The notes under the pieces: model-generated | Database searches by the model: none | Told to the model about the DNA's origin: nothing | Seen by the model: only the letters and a program-made list of their open reading frames with translations | Source of the DNA: Arabidopsis thaliana | Lineage: Eukaryota > Streptophyta > Magnoliopsida > Brassicales > Brassicaceae | Direction of reading: 5' to 3' | NCBI RefSeq assembly: GCF_000001735.4 | Contig: NC_003075.7 | Location: 931,001-995,000 of the forward strand | DNA length: 64,000 bases | Translations under genes and position numbers: made by a program | Shown here: positions 1 through 15,804 of the stretch, piece by piece | Position numbering within the stretch: position 1 is the first letter of the stretch | Layout of the letters: the number at the start of each line of letters is the position of its first letter

Positions 1-1049
1 GCTTCATTCTCTTCTCCTCCGAAGACGGCGGCTCCTCTCCTCCCTCCTCCGTCGTCGTAACTTCCGCATCTCAGCCACGATCCGAGAGCATCGCTCACGT
101 GTTATCTCACATCAAGCTACTCTTAAGACGGCGCGCCGCCGCACTCGCCGCTCTCGACGCAGGACTCTACACAGAATCGATTCGCCATTTCTCAAAAATC
201 TTAGACAGTCGCCGTGGCGCGCCGCAGGGATTTCTCGCCCAGTGCTTTATGCACCGCGCCTCCGCTTACAGATCCGCCGGAAGAATCGCGGAATCAATCG
301 CCGACTGTAACAAAACCCTAGCGTTAGATCCGTCGTGTCTCCAAGCTTTAGAAACGAGAGCCGCATTGTTAGAATCCGTTCGGTGCTTCCCCGATTCGCT
401 TCACGATTTGGAACATCTGAAACTCCTCTACAACTCCATCTTACGTGACCGGAAACTACCCGGTCCGGTTTGGAAACGGCACAATGTCCGGTACAGAGAA
501 ATACCGGGGAAATTATGCGTCTTAACCACGAAAATCCAGCAATTGAAGCAGAAAATCGCAAACGGAGAAATCGGAAACGTGGATTACTATGCTCTGATGG
601 GAATCAGACGTGATTGCTCGAGATCAGAGCTGGATCGAGCTTACTTGTTACTCAATTTAAAGCATAAACCGGAGAGATCAATGTCATTTATTGACCGGTT
701 TGAGTTAACCGATGATGAGGAAGAATTAGACTCGGTTAAGGACCGAGCAAGAATGTCAACTCTATTACTATACAGATTGATCCAGAAAGGCTACTCAGTC
801 GTCACAAGTAACATCGCAGCCGTGGAGAAGCAACGAAAAGCCATCGCCGCCGCAGTAGCGACTGAATCTCATCGGAGTAATATCATCGAAACGCCGATTA
901 GAGCGGTCGCGGTTGCTGTGAACAGTAATAACAATACGAATGTGGTGAAAGGAGTGTTTTGTAGAGATTTGACGGTGGTTGGGAGTTTGATTGCGCGGAC
1001 CGGGTTTAACCAACCGATTCCGGTTAAATACGAAGCGCTTAGTTGCTGA
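1..1049 (+). CDS. AT4G02100: TPR and J-like domain protein, 3' part (5' end outside window)
   Basis: The frame is open from base 3 to the TGA at 1047-1049, so the start codon lies to the left of the window; the GTG at 99 is not a real start. The visible part has about 348 residues. It begins with a Ser/Pro/Val-rich stretch, then two to three helical hairpins of TPR type (for example the AGRIAESIADCNKTLALDPS segment). A C-terminal J-like domain follows, starting at DYYALMGIRRDCSRSELDRA. J proteins stimulate Hsp70 through an invariant HPD tripeptide; here the equivalent place reads KHKPERS, so HPD is missing and classical Hsp70 stimulation is doubtful. No intron is seen in this part. I recall this locus as a DnaJ/TPR heat-shock-like protein; the domain call is firm, the cellular role unknown. 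Confidence 0.88.
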   Translation, partial: FILFSSEDGGSSPPSSVVVTSASQPRSESIAHVLSHIKLLLRRRAAALAALDAGLYTESIRHFSKILDSRRGAPQGFLAQCFMHRASAYRSAGRIAESIADCNKTLALDPSCLQALETRAALLESVRCFPDSLHDLEHLKLLYNSILRDRKLPGPVWKRHNVRYREIPGKLCVLTTKIQQLKQKIANGEIGNVDYYALMGIRRDCSRSELDRAYLLLNLKHKPERSMSFIDRFELTDDEEELDSVKDRARMSTLLLYRLIQKGYSVVTSNIAAVEKQRKAIAAAVATESHRSNIIETPIRAVAVAVNSNNNTNVVKGVFCRDLTVVGSLIARTGFNQPIPVKYEALSC

Positions 1050-4000
1050 ATTTGATTGACCGTGTGAAGGTGTTTCTCTGCGTTTTGTACAAAAGAAAAG
1101 ACAGATCATCATCATCACTATTCGCATTGGATGAAATTATGGATATTAAGAATATATTGTCTGCCCGAGAATTTTGGAGCTTTCTCTCTTGTTTGTTTCT
1201 TCTTTATTCTTCACTATGCCTAAACGACAAAACCCAAAATAAAAAGTGAACCATAATATTATGAAATATTTACATCACTATTCACATTTGTGAAATATTT
1301 ATATCAAATAATAAGCGGTGTAATCATTCGAAAATTTTGTATTTCTAATAGTTTCTGTTAGTTAAAAAGCAAGTATTGTTTCTCAAGTAAAAGTTTTACT
1401 GTCTATAATATGGTTTCACATGATCTTTGCAGATATGAAATAAAGAAATGTGTAGATGTAATGTTGTTTTCCTTATGAAAATATCCTTAAAGTTAATCTT
1501 TTTGGTTACAAGTGGAATACTTTATGAAGGAATGCAAATTATAAAATACTGTTGAGAAGTGAGACTGGTGAGGAAATTGTAGAGATCACAACATGTTTGA
1601 TTGATTGTCTCCTCTTTTTGCTCCTATGAATTGTTTTAAAAATCATTTTGATAACTAAGAAATTCTGTATTGAGGTCTATACATCTTTTTAAGATTGGAT
1701 CAATATAGAATAATTATATGTAGCAACAGCATTCACTCGATCATGTGAATTTGTAGATGACTACAAAATACATTTTCAGTCGAGGTATCAACTTCTATTA
1801 GAGAAAAGTCAATTGAGAAAAGAACTACTTACAATTTGATCATTTGTTATATAAGCTATCAATCACTCAACAAACTAATTATAAAATCGACTATAATAAA
1901 ATTATTATTAAATTATATTGATTTTCCTTAGCAGAAAATACTAATCTTTCAATTAGTCTAAAAATTTGTTTTAACATTTATGTTATTGCCAAATGAACGC
2001 CATGACAAACAAACGGGTCTCCTTACAAACATACATAGCTAAATTACAAAAATATTAAATTTGGTTAATAATTTTTTTTTGTGTCAATTAAAATTTTGTT
2101 TTAAAAATTTGTAAGTAAAACCATTTGCTATAACAAGAATTTATAGCTTGATTCTGGTGGGTTGTGTTATCATCATACTATTTCACGTACTATTTCATCT
2201 TGTCGACTGGAAAATAATCGTTAGCCGGGATCTACATGATTCAAGATATTAAGAAATAGCCAATTGAAAACGCAGTCATCTCAAGACCCACTAATTTTTG
2301 ATGGTTAGGAGAAAAGTTTAAAGATGTTTTTTTGTTGTAAATTAATGATTGTGTAACTAATAAATTTTCAGACAACAGGTTACATCAGAAATTAAATTAT
2401 GAGAAGGAAAGGTTAAAAAATTCTAAGGAAAGAATTGACAGAAGTCCAATCAAATGCACATAAAACGAAGAAACTAGCAAAGGACAAAAGTTTCTTCACT
2501 TTGGACATGACATATCGAAAGGTACGTGAATGTATAATATATAGTTTATTACGATAATAATAATACTGCTGCCCATAACGTTGATTCACTTTCTCATTGG
2601 TTAGTGTTTTTGTCTTCTCTTCTTCACTTTGATAACGCGGTTAAACCTTTATTTTGTGTAATGTCTTTGCATGCCACAAATCAGACAGCACATTGGTAAA
2701 TGAGGGTTTGTCGATTTTACCAAGGTAAAAAGTATAGAAAGAACAGTAGGCTAGGCATGTTCAATCAGTTTAGCTTAAATCAGGTGGGACTAAAATGAAA
2801 GCAAAATTCTAAATCGAGTTCGTTCGGTTATGCAGCTGTCGACCTTTCACCAACAATAAATTCATCATGCAAATCATCAAAAACCACGATCGGCTTCGAG
2901 AATGAAGAAGAAAGCGATCAAAAATGTATTTGGAGATCAAAAACATCACCTAATAGATCGAAAGGGCTCGACGGTGGAGCCAATAAAGCCAGCCGTTGAG
3001 AAGACAAAGGGATTTAGAAGTATATAGTTCATACACAAATCATGCCTACCGCACTTACGTTGGGTTAGGTTAGCATCAAAGCTCTTACTGTTTAATTATA
3101 TACATGATCAAATATTACTTCAAGAAAATCGATGGATAATTTTGAATTTAAAATAGTTTGATGATTATTCAGATTGAAAATTGTCTCGTGCGTATGTCAC
3201 TTGGTCGCTTGTGTTATTGGTAGTTCCAACCAAATATTTATGTATAGCACAATCGATGTCTTAAGTTTTCTATATGTTTTCGAAGCTCATCAACCATGAC
3301 CCCGTCAAGCGACTAGTCTATTATACTATTGTAGAGGATTATTCGTCGATAAAAGTTAAGAAAAACCTAGCCTCTTTATGATGAAAAGAAATCGAAAAGC
3401 TCAATCATGTGACTGCGTTTTGCGCTACGGGAGTATATATAGAGATTTTGATATTGTTATATCACTGTTGCGGTGCGGTTTTAGATGCAGTATATATCAC
3501 CATTCATGGCTTTAGTTTCTCGATATTTGTATTTTAAGTTATATTTACTAACGAAAAAGAAAACAATTAATTTAAGAATATGAGTCAAACGTGCAATTGA
3601 GATTTTCTAATTCATTCACAAATTCATCATATCATTTACTATATTTTAGATTTTTCTTAACAGAAATTTTATAACAAAACCATATTAAATGTAACGTAAA
3701 TAATTGAGTCATTTTGAAACGTAACGTATTATTATATTCTCGAAGTCATTTTGTGAGAAGACTATACGCTATGACGCTCGCTCATGGTCAAAGTTGGGTT
3801 TTGCTTCCGATATTGGGTCGAACCGAATATAACCAAACCAATTACAATCTTAGTATGGCTCAATTTGAGTAAAACCAAACCAGTTTTGTTTTTCTACAAA
3901 TGGTGGTGGAATATTGTGATGGTGCCACGTGGATTTGGTTAGCCCGCCATACCGCTTCATCTTAAAAAATTAGAAAATCAAAAGTTTTCATTTTTTCAAT

Positions 4001-4190
4001 TTCCCCCGCTTCCTTCAAATCTTCCCCGAGACGCTCTCTAAATCCCAATTTTATTAATTTGTTCGTCTTCTTCTTCTTCTGATTCAAAGTCAATTACAGT
4101 TAAAATCTGGGTTTTTCTTTTGATTTCAAATCCAAGTATCGATCTTCGATTCCTCCACCCTAATAAAACCCTAATTTTTCAAAAAAAAAA
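1050..4190. other. Intergenic, no gene seen
   Basis: About 3.1 kb of AT-rich DNA with many stops in all frames. The first 200 bases are probably the 3' UTR of the J-like gene. Bases around 3800-3900 contain several short CCRAACC-type words (aaccgaat, aaccaaacc) common in Arabidopsis spacers. The last roughly 150 bases, pyrimidine-rich, are the likely 5' leader of the BRCT gene. No tRNA, rRNA or clear transposon ends were recognised. Confidence 0.6.
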
Positions 4191-7100
4191 ATGCAATCGG
4201 ATTCGGGTTTGCCTCCCAAGACGTATTCGGGTGTCAAATTCGCTCTCGTTGGATTCAATCCCATCCATGGAAACTCGGTATGTCATCTCTCTCTCGCTCT
4301 CTATTTTCAATCGTAGATTCAGATTTCCGTAACGGTTTCTGATTTTGCAATAACAGTTACGGTCGAAGCTAGTGAGTGGTGGTGGTGTTGATGTTGGCCA
4401 ATTCACTCAGTCATGTACTCACCTCATCGTAGATAAGCTTCTCTATGTACGTCTCTCTCTCTTATTATCTGATTTCGTCTCTCGTTGAAAAAATCTTACT
4501 TTTTGTTTTCTTCAACAAACATAGGATGATCCGATTTGCGTTGCTGCTCGAAACAGCGGGAAGGTAGTTGTCACCGGGTCATGGGTTGATCACAGCTTCG
4601 ACATTGGAATGCTTGACAATGCAAATTCGGTTAGTCATAACCAATATTTTAAAATGGTTTTATATGTAATGTTTTGTTGATTGCTTAATTTTGGTATTCA
4701 CAGATATTGTATAGGCCTCTTAGAGATTTGAATGGGATTCCAGGGTCCAAAGCCTTAGTTGTGTGCTTGACTGGCTACCAAGGTCATGATAGAGAAGATA
4801 TTATGGTTGGTGTGTTTTTTGTTTTTTGTCTTCTTCTTGTTGTTGTTGTGTTTGGGAGTTAAACTTGTTTCTTCCGTTTTATACAGAGAATGGTTGAGTT
4901 GATGGGTGGGCAGTTCTCCAAGCCGTTGGTTGCTAACAGAGTGACCCATCTTATATGCTACAAGTTTGAGGGTGTGGTGTCTCTACTTTGGTTCAACTTT
5001 CCTTTAGCTTAGTGTTTTTCGGGGAGTTTACATTCTGTCGAGTCTTTCTTTCTGCGCAGGAGAAAAGTATGAGCTAGCCAAGCGGATTAAGAGGATTAAA
5101 CTTGTGAACCACCGTTGGTTAGAGGACTGGTAAGAGGCATACAAGAGTTTTTTTGTTTTTTTTCGTTTTCGTTTTGTGGATGTGAATATCTTTTCTTTCT
5201 TTCTTTCTTTGCAGCTTAAAGAATTGGAAGCTCCTACCTGAGGTTGATTACGAGATAAGGTAAAAGTGCAACTCCATCTCTTGTATTAGTGGACGCCTGG
5301 AATTGCTATTCTTTAGAATTGGTATAGTCTCTTATTGAGAGATGAATTTATGTCTTGCTAAAGAAATTGGTTTCTAGATTTCGTGCTCATTTCAGCCTGA
5401 TTAATAATGTTACTGTTCGGCATATTACACTTTCACTACAAGCTAGTCATTTTCTCTTTTCTCAGTGGCTATGAGTTGGACATAATGGAGGCTTCAGCTA
5501 GGGATTCTGAGGACGAAGCAGAAGATGCCTCTGTCAAGCCTGCAAATACCAGTCCTCTTGGTCTTAGGGTTGGTGCCGTGCCTGCAGTTGAAATCTCTAA
5601 GCCGGGAGGAAAAGATTTCCCTCTTGAGGAAGGGTCATCATTATGTAATACGTCCAAAGATAATTGGTTAACTCCTAAAAGGACGGACAGACCTTTTGAA
5701 GCAATGGTCTCTACTGATCTAGGTGTTGCTCAGCAGCATAATTACGTGTCCCCCATTAGGGTTGCAAACAAGACTCCTGAGCAAGGGATGAGCAAAATGG
5801 AGACTGATGGCTCGACGTCTATTAACAGGAGTATCAGAAGGCATTCTTCTCTAGCCACTTATTCAAGGAAAACACTTCAGAGATCGCCAGAGACTGATAC
5901 TTTGGGAAAAGAGTCAAGTGGCCAAAACCGTTCCTTGAGAATGGATGACAAGGGCCTAAAAGCTTCGTCTGCCTTTAATACCTCTGCATCAAAATCTGGT
6001 TCTTCCATGGAAAGAACGTCACTCTTTCGAGATCTTGGCAAGATTGATATGTTGCATGGCGAGGAGTTCCCTCCGATGATGCCTCAGGCAAAATTTACAG
6101 ATGGATCTGTCAGTAGGAAAGATTCACTGAGAGTACACCACAACAGTGAGGCAAGTATTCCACCACCGTCTAGTTTGTTATTGCAGGAACTAAGACCAAG
6201 TTCGCCTAACGACAACCTTAGGCCTGTGATGAGCATTAGTGACCCAACTGAAAGTGAGGAAGCTGGCCATAAATCACCCACGAGTGAGTTAAACACTAAA
6301 CTGTTGAGCTCTAATGTGGTACCCATGGTCGATGCTCTTTCAACTGCGGAGAATATCATTTCAAATTGTGCGTGGGATGAAATACCGGAGAAATCATTGA
6401 CTGAGAGAATGACAGAAAATGTCTTATTGCAGGAACAAAGATCAGGCTCACCTAAGCAAAACCTTAGTGTTGTGCCAAACCTCAGGGAAGCTGCACATGA
6501 GTTGGATCTGAGTGATTCAGCAGCTAGGTTGTTCAATTCAGGTGTTGTTCCCATGGAAGCTGATATCAGAACTCCAGAAAATTCTACTATGAAGGGTGCA
6601 TTGGATGAAGTACCTGAAAGATCTGTAACTGACCCTGTGATGAGGAGATCTAGCACCTCTCCTGGATCGGGTTTAATCAGAATGAAAGACAAGCAAGAAA
6701 CAGAGCTGACCACGAAGAAAACAGCTCCAAAAAAGAGCCTAGGCACCAGAGGCAGGAAGAAGAACCCCATTAACCAAAAGGGATCAATATACTTGAGCGA
6801 ACCTTCCCCAACGGACGAGCGCAATGTTTGTCTAAACAAAGGAAAAGTTTCAGCGCCAGTAACAGGTAATAGCAATCAAAAAGAGATATCAAGCCCTGTC
6901 CTAAATACTGAGGTTGTACAAGACATGGCAAAACATATTGACACAGAGACTGAAGCCCTCCAGGGAATTGACTCTGTAGATAATAAATCTTTAGCCCCAG
7001 AAGAGAAAGACCATCTTGTGTTGGATCTGATGGTGAACCAAGATAAGCTGCAGGCTAAGACCCCAGAGGCAGCTGATGCAGAGGTGGAAATTACGGTGCT

Positions 7101-9191
7101 AGAACGGGAGCTTAATGATGTTCCAACTGAAGATCCAAGTGATGGTGCATTACAATCCGAGGTTGATAAGAATACAAGTAAACGCAAAAGGGAGGCTGGT
7201 GTAGGTAAAAATAGCCTTCAAAGAGGGAAGAAAGGAAGTTCTTTTACAGCCAAAGTAGGAAAATCCAGAGTCAAGAAGACCAAAATATCTAGAAAAGAAA
7301 ATGATATCAAAGCAAATGGTACTCTGATGAAAGATGGAGGGGATAACTCTGCGGATGGGAAGGAGAACTTAGCATTGGAACATGAAAATGGGAAGGTCAG
7401 TTCTGGTGGAGACCAAAGCCTTGTTGCGGGGGAAACATTAACAAGAAAGGAAGCTGCCACTAAAGATCCAAGCTATGCTGCAGCGCAATTAGAGGTTGAT
7501 ACAAAGAAAGGTAAACGCAGAAAGCAGGCCACTGTAGAAGAAAATAGGCTTCAAACACCTAGTGTCAAAAAGGCGAAAGTTTCTAAAAAAGAAGATGGCG
7601 CCAAAGCAAACAATACTGTGAAGAAAGATATATGGATTCACTCTGCAGAAGTGAAGGAGAATGTAGCAGTAGATGAAAATTGTGGAGATGTCAGTTCTGA
7701 TGGAGCTCAAAGCCTGGTTGTGGAGAAATCTTTAGCTAAAAAGGAGGCTGCAGCTAAGGATCCAAGTAATGCTGCAATGCAATTAGAGTTTGATGATAAT
7801 AAATGTAAACACGGAAAGGAGGGTATTGTAGAAAGAAGTAGCCTTCAAAGTGGAAAGAAAGGAAGTTCTTCTAGAGTTGAAGTAGGGAAATCAAGTGTCA
7901 AGAAGACTAAAAAATCTGAAAAAGGAAGTGGCACCGAAGCAACCGACACTGTGATGAAAGATGTAGGGGATAATTCTGCAAAAGAGAAGGAGAACATTGC
8001 AGTGGATAATGAATCTAGAAAGGTGGGATCTGGTGGAGACCAAAGCCCGGTAGCAAGAAAGAAAGTTGCAAAGTCAGCTAAAACAGGTACAAAGGCGGAG
8101 AAAGAGTCTAAGCAGCTCAGGGTTAATCCTTTGGCTAGTAGAAAAGTCTTCCAGGACCAAGAACATGAGCCGAAATTTTTTATTGTCAGTGGTCCTAGGT
8201 CCCAGAGAAACGAATACCAGCAGATCATTAGGCGTTTAAAAGGAAAATGTTGCCGGGATTCTCATCAGTGGTCTTATCAAGCAACACATTTCATTGCTCC
8301 TGAAATCCGTAGGACCGAAAAGTTTTTCGCTGCTGCTGCATCTGGAAGGTACAATAACTTACTTCAATCAACATCCTCTGTATTGTGTAGAACACCAAAC
8401 TAAGCCCTGATTTTCAAACAATTTGCTAGTGGTGAGCTTCTGCTTTGATGAAAACTGTTATCTTTTCATCTCTGACTCATCAGTTTCCGTAATGCAGTTG
8501 GATTCTGAAGACTGACTATGTGGCTGATTCAAAGGAAGCTGGGAAACTATTACAAGAGGAGCCTTATGAATGGCACAGTTCTGGTCTTAGTGCTGATGGT
8601 GCGATAAACCTCGAGTCCCCAAAGAAATGGCGGCTCGTCAGGGAGAAAACAGGACACGGTGCTTTATATGGACTGCGCATTGTTGTATACGGTGACTGCA
8701 CCATCCCTTGTTTGGTAAGAAATATATTTCTCACATCTCTGCCAATTTTCTTAGTTCTTGATTTCATTGGCAGAGTGAATTCGTCTCAGTACAATAAACA
8801 CTAGAATGATTCTTCACGTGTCGCACATCCTTGTCATTTTTTCTTGGTTTTTGATGTCTATATTTATTCTTTTCTCCCTACTCAGGATACACTAAAGCGA
8901 GCTGTGAAAGCTGGGGATGGTACGATACTTGCAACGGCGCCTCCTTACACGCGTTTCTTGAATCAAAACACGGATTTCGCGTTGATAAGCCCCGGGATGC
9001 CGCGGGATGACGTCTGGATCCAAGAGTTTATACGCCACGAAATCCCGTGTGTCCTCTCCGATTACCTGGTGGAGTACGTTTGTAAACCCGGATACGCACT
9101 TGACAAGCATGTGCTCTACAACACGAACTCATGGGCAGAAAAGTCGTTTAACAAGATGCAGCTTAGAGCAGATTTGTGTGTGTACCATTAA
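4191..9191 (+). CDS. AT4G02110: BRCT-domain protein, 1329 aa, 10 coding exons
   Basis: Coding exons: 4191-4277, 4357-4446, 4525-4629, 4704-4805, 4887-4971, 5060-5129, 5215-5259, 5466-8348, 8498-8714, 8886-9191; all introns are GT-AG and the sum is 1330 codons. The ATG at 4191 follows a run of ten A. Exons 1-8 start encode tandem N-terminal BRCT domains (about residues 10-200, with VVTGSWVDHS and HRWLEDC typical of the Trp helix). Exon 8 (2.9 kb) encodes a long disordered Ser/Lys/Glu-rich linker with two sets of internal repeats. The last exons encode a second BRCT pair (FFIVSGPRSQRNEYQQIIRR; SWILKTDYV; ISPGMPRDDVWIQEFI; CVLSDYLVEYV). BRCT pairs bind phosphopeptides in DNA-damage and transcription complexes; the PTIP/TopBP1-like layout suggests a nuclear scaffold. 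TAIR, as I recall, calls it a transcription coactivator; function is inferred. Confidence 0.95.
6175..6645 (+). repeat. Two-copy coding repeat in the BRCT protein linker
   Basis: Two diverged copies of about 80 codons lie head to tail, roughly 6175-6414 and 6421-6645. Shared landmarks are LLLQELRPSSP / LLQEQRSGSP, then SNVVPM / SGVVPM, then DEIPEKSLTERM / DEVPERSVTDPVM. Both remain in frame. Confidence 0.75.
7126..8079 (+). repeat. Three-copy Lys-rich coding repeat in the BRCT protein linker
   Basis: Three tandem in-frame units start near 7126, 7459 and 7753 (about 333, 294 and 315 nt). Each runs from a [TA][EK]DPS.[GA]A segment, through a basic KRKRE/KRRKQ/KHGKE patch and a K.KVSKK-like stretch, to a KEN-containing acidic stretch and G(G/A)DQS/AQSLV. 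The unit is rich in Lys and Glu and is likely disordered. Confidence 0.85.
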
Positions 9192-9872
9192 CTTAAAGTA
9201 GATGAATAAATTTCCAAAATTTTCATATAAACCAGTTTATGCAAATAAAAAACAAGAAGAAGTGACTTATTGTGGAAACTCTCTACAAAAAATCTTTGGC
9301 CTTTGGGAGATAAATATAATAACCAAAGAGTATTTCATTAATTATTATGATTTCGAAACCGAAGTAAAACAAGCATCACATTGTCTTAATTTATTTGTGC
9401 TATTTGTGAGAATTTCTCTTAAAAGTTTTGGTAAGATTTGAGTAGAATTTAAAACTACGTATATAATCGTTTTCGAATCAAGTAATTGTAAATATAGTTA
9501 TTTAGGATTGATTATCAAAATTTACTAATTAGAAAATAATCATTCATTAATTGCTTTGAGTTTTAAGGGTGTGTTTATGCAATATTTTTAAATACTAATT
9601 AATAACATCGAGATTTTAGTAAAGATTTAATGTAATATTTGAATTTTGGAAGAATGATTGGTTGATTGTCCTAATATCTTATTTGATTAAATTGTATGTT
9701 TGATAAAGGAATTGGGAATTAAGACACGTGGGAGCTTACTAGTGGTAGAATATAATTGATCCTCGGAAGGAAGTCAGCCCTTTCCTTTCCCGATGAAAGC
9801 CAGAGTTTTGGTGTCCCTTGGTAGTTTCCAATCAGACATTAACACAAACAGTTGGTTTGGTAATTGGAAGAG
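9192..9872. other. Spacer and CTPS3 promoter region
   Basis: AT-rich 680-base gap: 3' UTR of the BRCT gene, then the promoter and leader of CTPS3. A CACGTG G-box lies at 9725-9730. No gene recognised. Confidence 0.6.
9725..9730. promoter_or_regulatory. G-box CACGTG upstream of CTPS3
   Basis: The palindrome sits in the context gaCACGTGgg, about 145 bases before the CTPS3 ATG. G-boxes of this kind are bound by bZIP and bHLH factors, and the flanks fit an ABRE. Whether it is used is not shown by sequence alone. Confidence 0.4.
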
Positions 9873-13097
<3,225 letters not shown>

Positions 13098-14763
13098 GTC
13101 GATGAAGCTCGACCTCTTTCTTCTTCATCGTCGTTTTACATTTTGTATATATTATAAGAAATGAATAAAGCTGACATTTATAATAAGAGCCTTAAATTGA
13201 AGGCAAGACTCACTTATTCACTCACTGACAAGTGAGAATAGATGAACAAAAAGAAAGATAATAAGAATATATTCATTTCATCTCATTTGGATAATAGAGA
13301 TTAGAGAGGAGACAATTTCATTAGCCATTGAGTCATTATTATTAAACGAAATTAATCTCTCTTTTTGGGTAATTCTAATTATTATTTTTCAAAGAGAATA
13401 AGTATCTGCACAAAATAAGAAAGAATGTTTTTTAAACACAAATTAATGATAAAAAAAAAAACAGAATCTCATCCACATGAATAACCTAACTCTGATTGAT
13501 TTTTTTTGTCCCCCAACAAAACAAAAAAAAATATGATCCAACCCGCCGGTTTGAAAATAAAATTCCCACATCTCAGTTGTGTCTCCGGTTTGGCTAAACC
13601 AAACCCATTTTATCGGCAAAGGGTTTTCATCTTCTACTACAAAAGCTACCTTTGATTTTCTTTCAGACTGGGCCGGTCAAGACCAATGAAACCTTCCTCT
13701 ACTCTCTCCTCATATAGCACCACCATTCGCTGCTTTCAAAAATAATATTAGACATGGACAAATAAACCAAACCGAATGTACCGAATCAATGCAAAAGACT
13801 GAAACGAACTGAATCAAAAATTTGAAAATAATCGAACGGATATTAAATTCTCTAACCGAAAGAACCGAAACCGAATGGATATAACTTAAAATATTTTGGA
13901 TAATAAAAAAATCCAAAATGTTATTTTTAGATTAAATAATTAAAAATACTTAAAAATATATTTAAAATAGTAAAAGTACTAAAAATAACTGAAAATATTT
14001 GAAAATGTCAAAAATAACTGAGCTATCTGAAAATATTCAAAACAAAATAACCGAATGGATATTGAATTTTAAATCCAAAAGAACAGGGACCGAACCGAAA
14101 CTTCAAAATAACCGAATGGATACTAAATTTTAGAACCGAAAAAACCGATAACCGAATGGATACGAACCTAAACCAAATGGATAACCGAATCCCTAAGCTT
14201 AATTTGCATTTCCGTTTTTTTGTCATAGTAAATTTTAAAAATAATAAAATTACATACGTTTTCCCGGCTTAGTTTTATGTTTTATATGACGCTACAAATA
14301 AAATTTCTTAAAAAAAAATGTAACTATCTAATGGAATCAGATACTTTAGAAAAACCAAAAAAGAAATCAGACCCACATGTGATTAGAACATAACCCAGCT
14401 GGCTCAAGCCAATCAATAGTTGGATTGCAAGAGCCATTGTCACCTCTACAATGGGGTCCGAAAAAAAAGAATCGGTCCCCTTTGCTTTCAGACATATTTT
14501 ATAAAGAACAAAAGAGAACGTGGGACACATATTTTAGATACCAAACACAAGAACCAAAAGAGTAACCAATTCTTGCAACTCTAATTAGCTGTGTTAATAG
14601 TGATGATGAAGAGAGTCTCTTTTCGCTAATGATACTACTAGTACTAAGTACTAACTAACAACACACAAGAATCTAGTGCTACAAGTACTGATGAACAAAC
14701 TAAAACATAATAAGTAGCTATTAAGTTAAAAGTAAAGTTTGAGAATTTTCTATACCTGAAACG
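13098..14763. other. Convergent intergenic spacer
   Basis: Tail-to-tail spacer between CTPS3 and GATL6, 1.67 kb. It holds the CTPS3 3' UTR with an AATAAA near 13162, an AT-rich block, the CCGAATGGATA repeat cluster, and the presumed 3' UTR of GATL6 on the far side. No gene seen. Confidence 0.6.
13765..14200. repeat. Degenerate CCGAATGGATA repeat cluster
   Basis: The word CCGAATGGATA occurs exactly at 13871, 14051, 14112 and 14152, amid many shorter ACCGAA/ACCGAACC words and A-rich filler. Unit length is irregular (about 40-180 bases). No terminal inverted repeats or coding frame were found, so it is reported only as a repeat. Confidence 0.7.
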
Positions 14764-15804
14764 TCAATGCGAATGTCGATACAAGTCGTAAGGCGTCCAT
14801 AATGCGTCTAAGGGACAAGGCCGTTTGGAATCGAGTCTTATCCAGGGCTTGCCACTACCAGACCAATGCAGCAAACTCACAGGACCAGGATGCAAATCAC
14901 GACAGCTACCTCTAACATTGTCACCACCAAGTCCATGCTGGTTCCACCGGTGAGAGATGGGAGCCACGTGACCGGAGAAAACTAGAAGAAACGGTGGAAG
15001 CGAGCCTAGTTCGTAAATCCTCTCTCTTCTCTGAATCTCCATCCATTTCTCGATACGTTTCGTGTAACCACCTCTTCTCCATTTCTTAAGATCTATCACC
15101 ATCACACCTGTGTTGAAGTAACATGGCTTCCTCCCTCTAAAGGTACCGGAGAATCTCTCCTCCGACCAGAATCCTCCGGTGAAGTATTTCGTGAAATTCG
15201 CGTGACAATACTCCGGAGCTCCGATTATCCTCGAGCCTAGGCTAGTTTTCCAAAGCTTAGCGATGTCATCGACGACGACAAGATCCGAATCCAAGTATAT
15301 GACACGGTTAACACAAGGCTCCAGCAGATCCGCTAAGTAGCTTCTAGCGTAGTTCAGAGGCTGCTCGAGAGCTTGTCTCACGGAAGAAGAAATCAAACCA
15401 CGAACTGTCTCAGGGGCAAAATCGTAAATATTGAATTTCAGTCTCGGGAAAACCGATCTCACCAGCGACTCCAACAGGTTTGTTTCCTCGGAGACGGCGA
15501 TGAAGTGGAAGAAGACGCTCTCTGGACACACCGAGTGCTGAAGGATCGAGTTAACGGCTGCGATTGAGCCACGCAGGTACTCTACGTCTAACGTGATCGC
15601 CACGTGGACCAACGACGGATTGCAGACGCCGCCGGAGGAGAGACATTCGTCGCCGTTGTTGAACACCGCTGGAGCTTTTCTGAAGATCGGTGATGGAGAA
15701 GAACGGATTGCCGCCGCCGGAGGAAATGACTGAAGCGACGGAGATAACACGATCACTGCCATCGCGGCGGAGAATAATCCAGCAAATCTCGTTATCCAAA
15801 GCAT
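14764..15804 (-). CDS. GATL6: GT8 galacturonosyltransferase-like protein, 346 aa, single exon
   Basis: A Golgi glycosyltransferase of family GT8 in the GAUT-related GATL group, implicated in pectin or xylan synthesis. The intronless frame reads from ATG at 15804 to the TGA at 14764. Residues 5-25 form a hydrophobic N-terminal segment (signal anchor or cleaved signal). The catalytic fold is clear: [17 protein letters not shown] near residue 67, the metal-binding DSD at 172-174 within [21 protein letters not shown] at 230-239, and HWSGSGKPW at 313-321. There is no long stem region, as expected for GATLs rather than GAUTs. A TTC-rich leader precedes the start on this strand. The family is firm; the number 6 is from memory of AT4G02130. 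Confidence 0.95.
   Translation of the reverse strand: MLWITRFAGLFSAAMAVIVLSPSLQSFPPAAAIRSSPSPIFRKAPAVFNNGDECLSSGGVCNPSLVHVAITLDVEYLRGSIAAVNSILQHSVCPESVFFHFIAVSEETNLLESLVRSVFPRLKFNIYDFAPETVRGLISSSVRQALEQPLNYARSYLADLLEPCVNRVIYLDSDLVVVDDIAKLWKTSLGSRIIGAPEYCHANFTKYFTGGFWSEERFSGTFRGRKPCYFNTGVMVIDLKKWRRGGYTKRIEKWMEIQRRERIYELGSLPPFLLVFSGHVAPISHRWNQHGLGGDNVRGSCRDLHPGPVSLLHWSGSGKPWIRLDSKRPCPLDALWTPYDLYRHSH

Noticed and set aside
6084..6875. 263-codon open frame on the minus strand inside the BRCT gene
   Set aside because: It is antisense to a well-supported coding exon and rich in Ser/Leu as expected from the complement of Lys/Glu/Ser codons; no domain.
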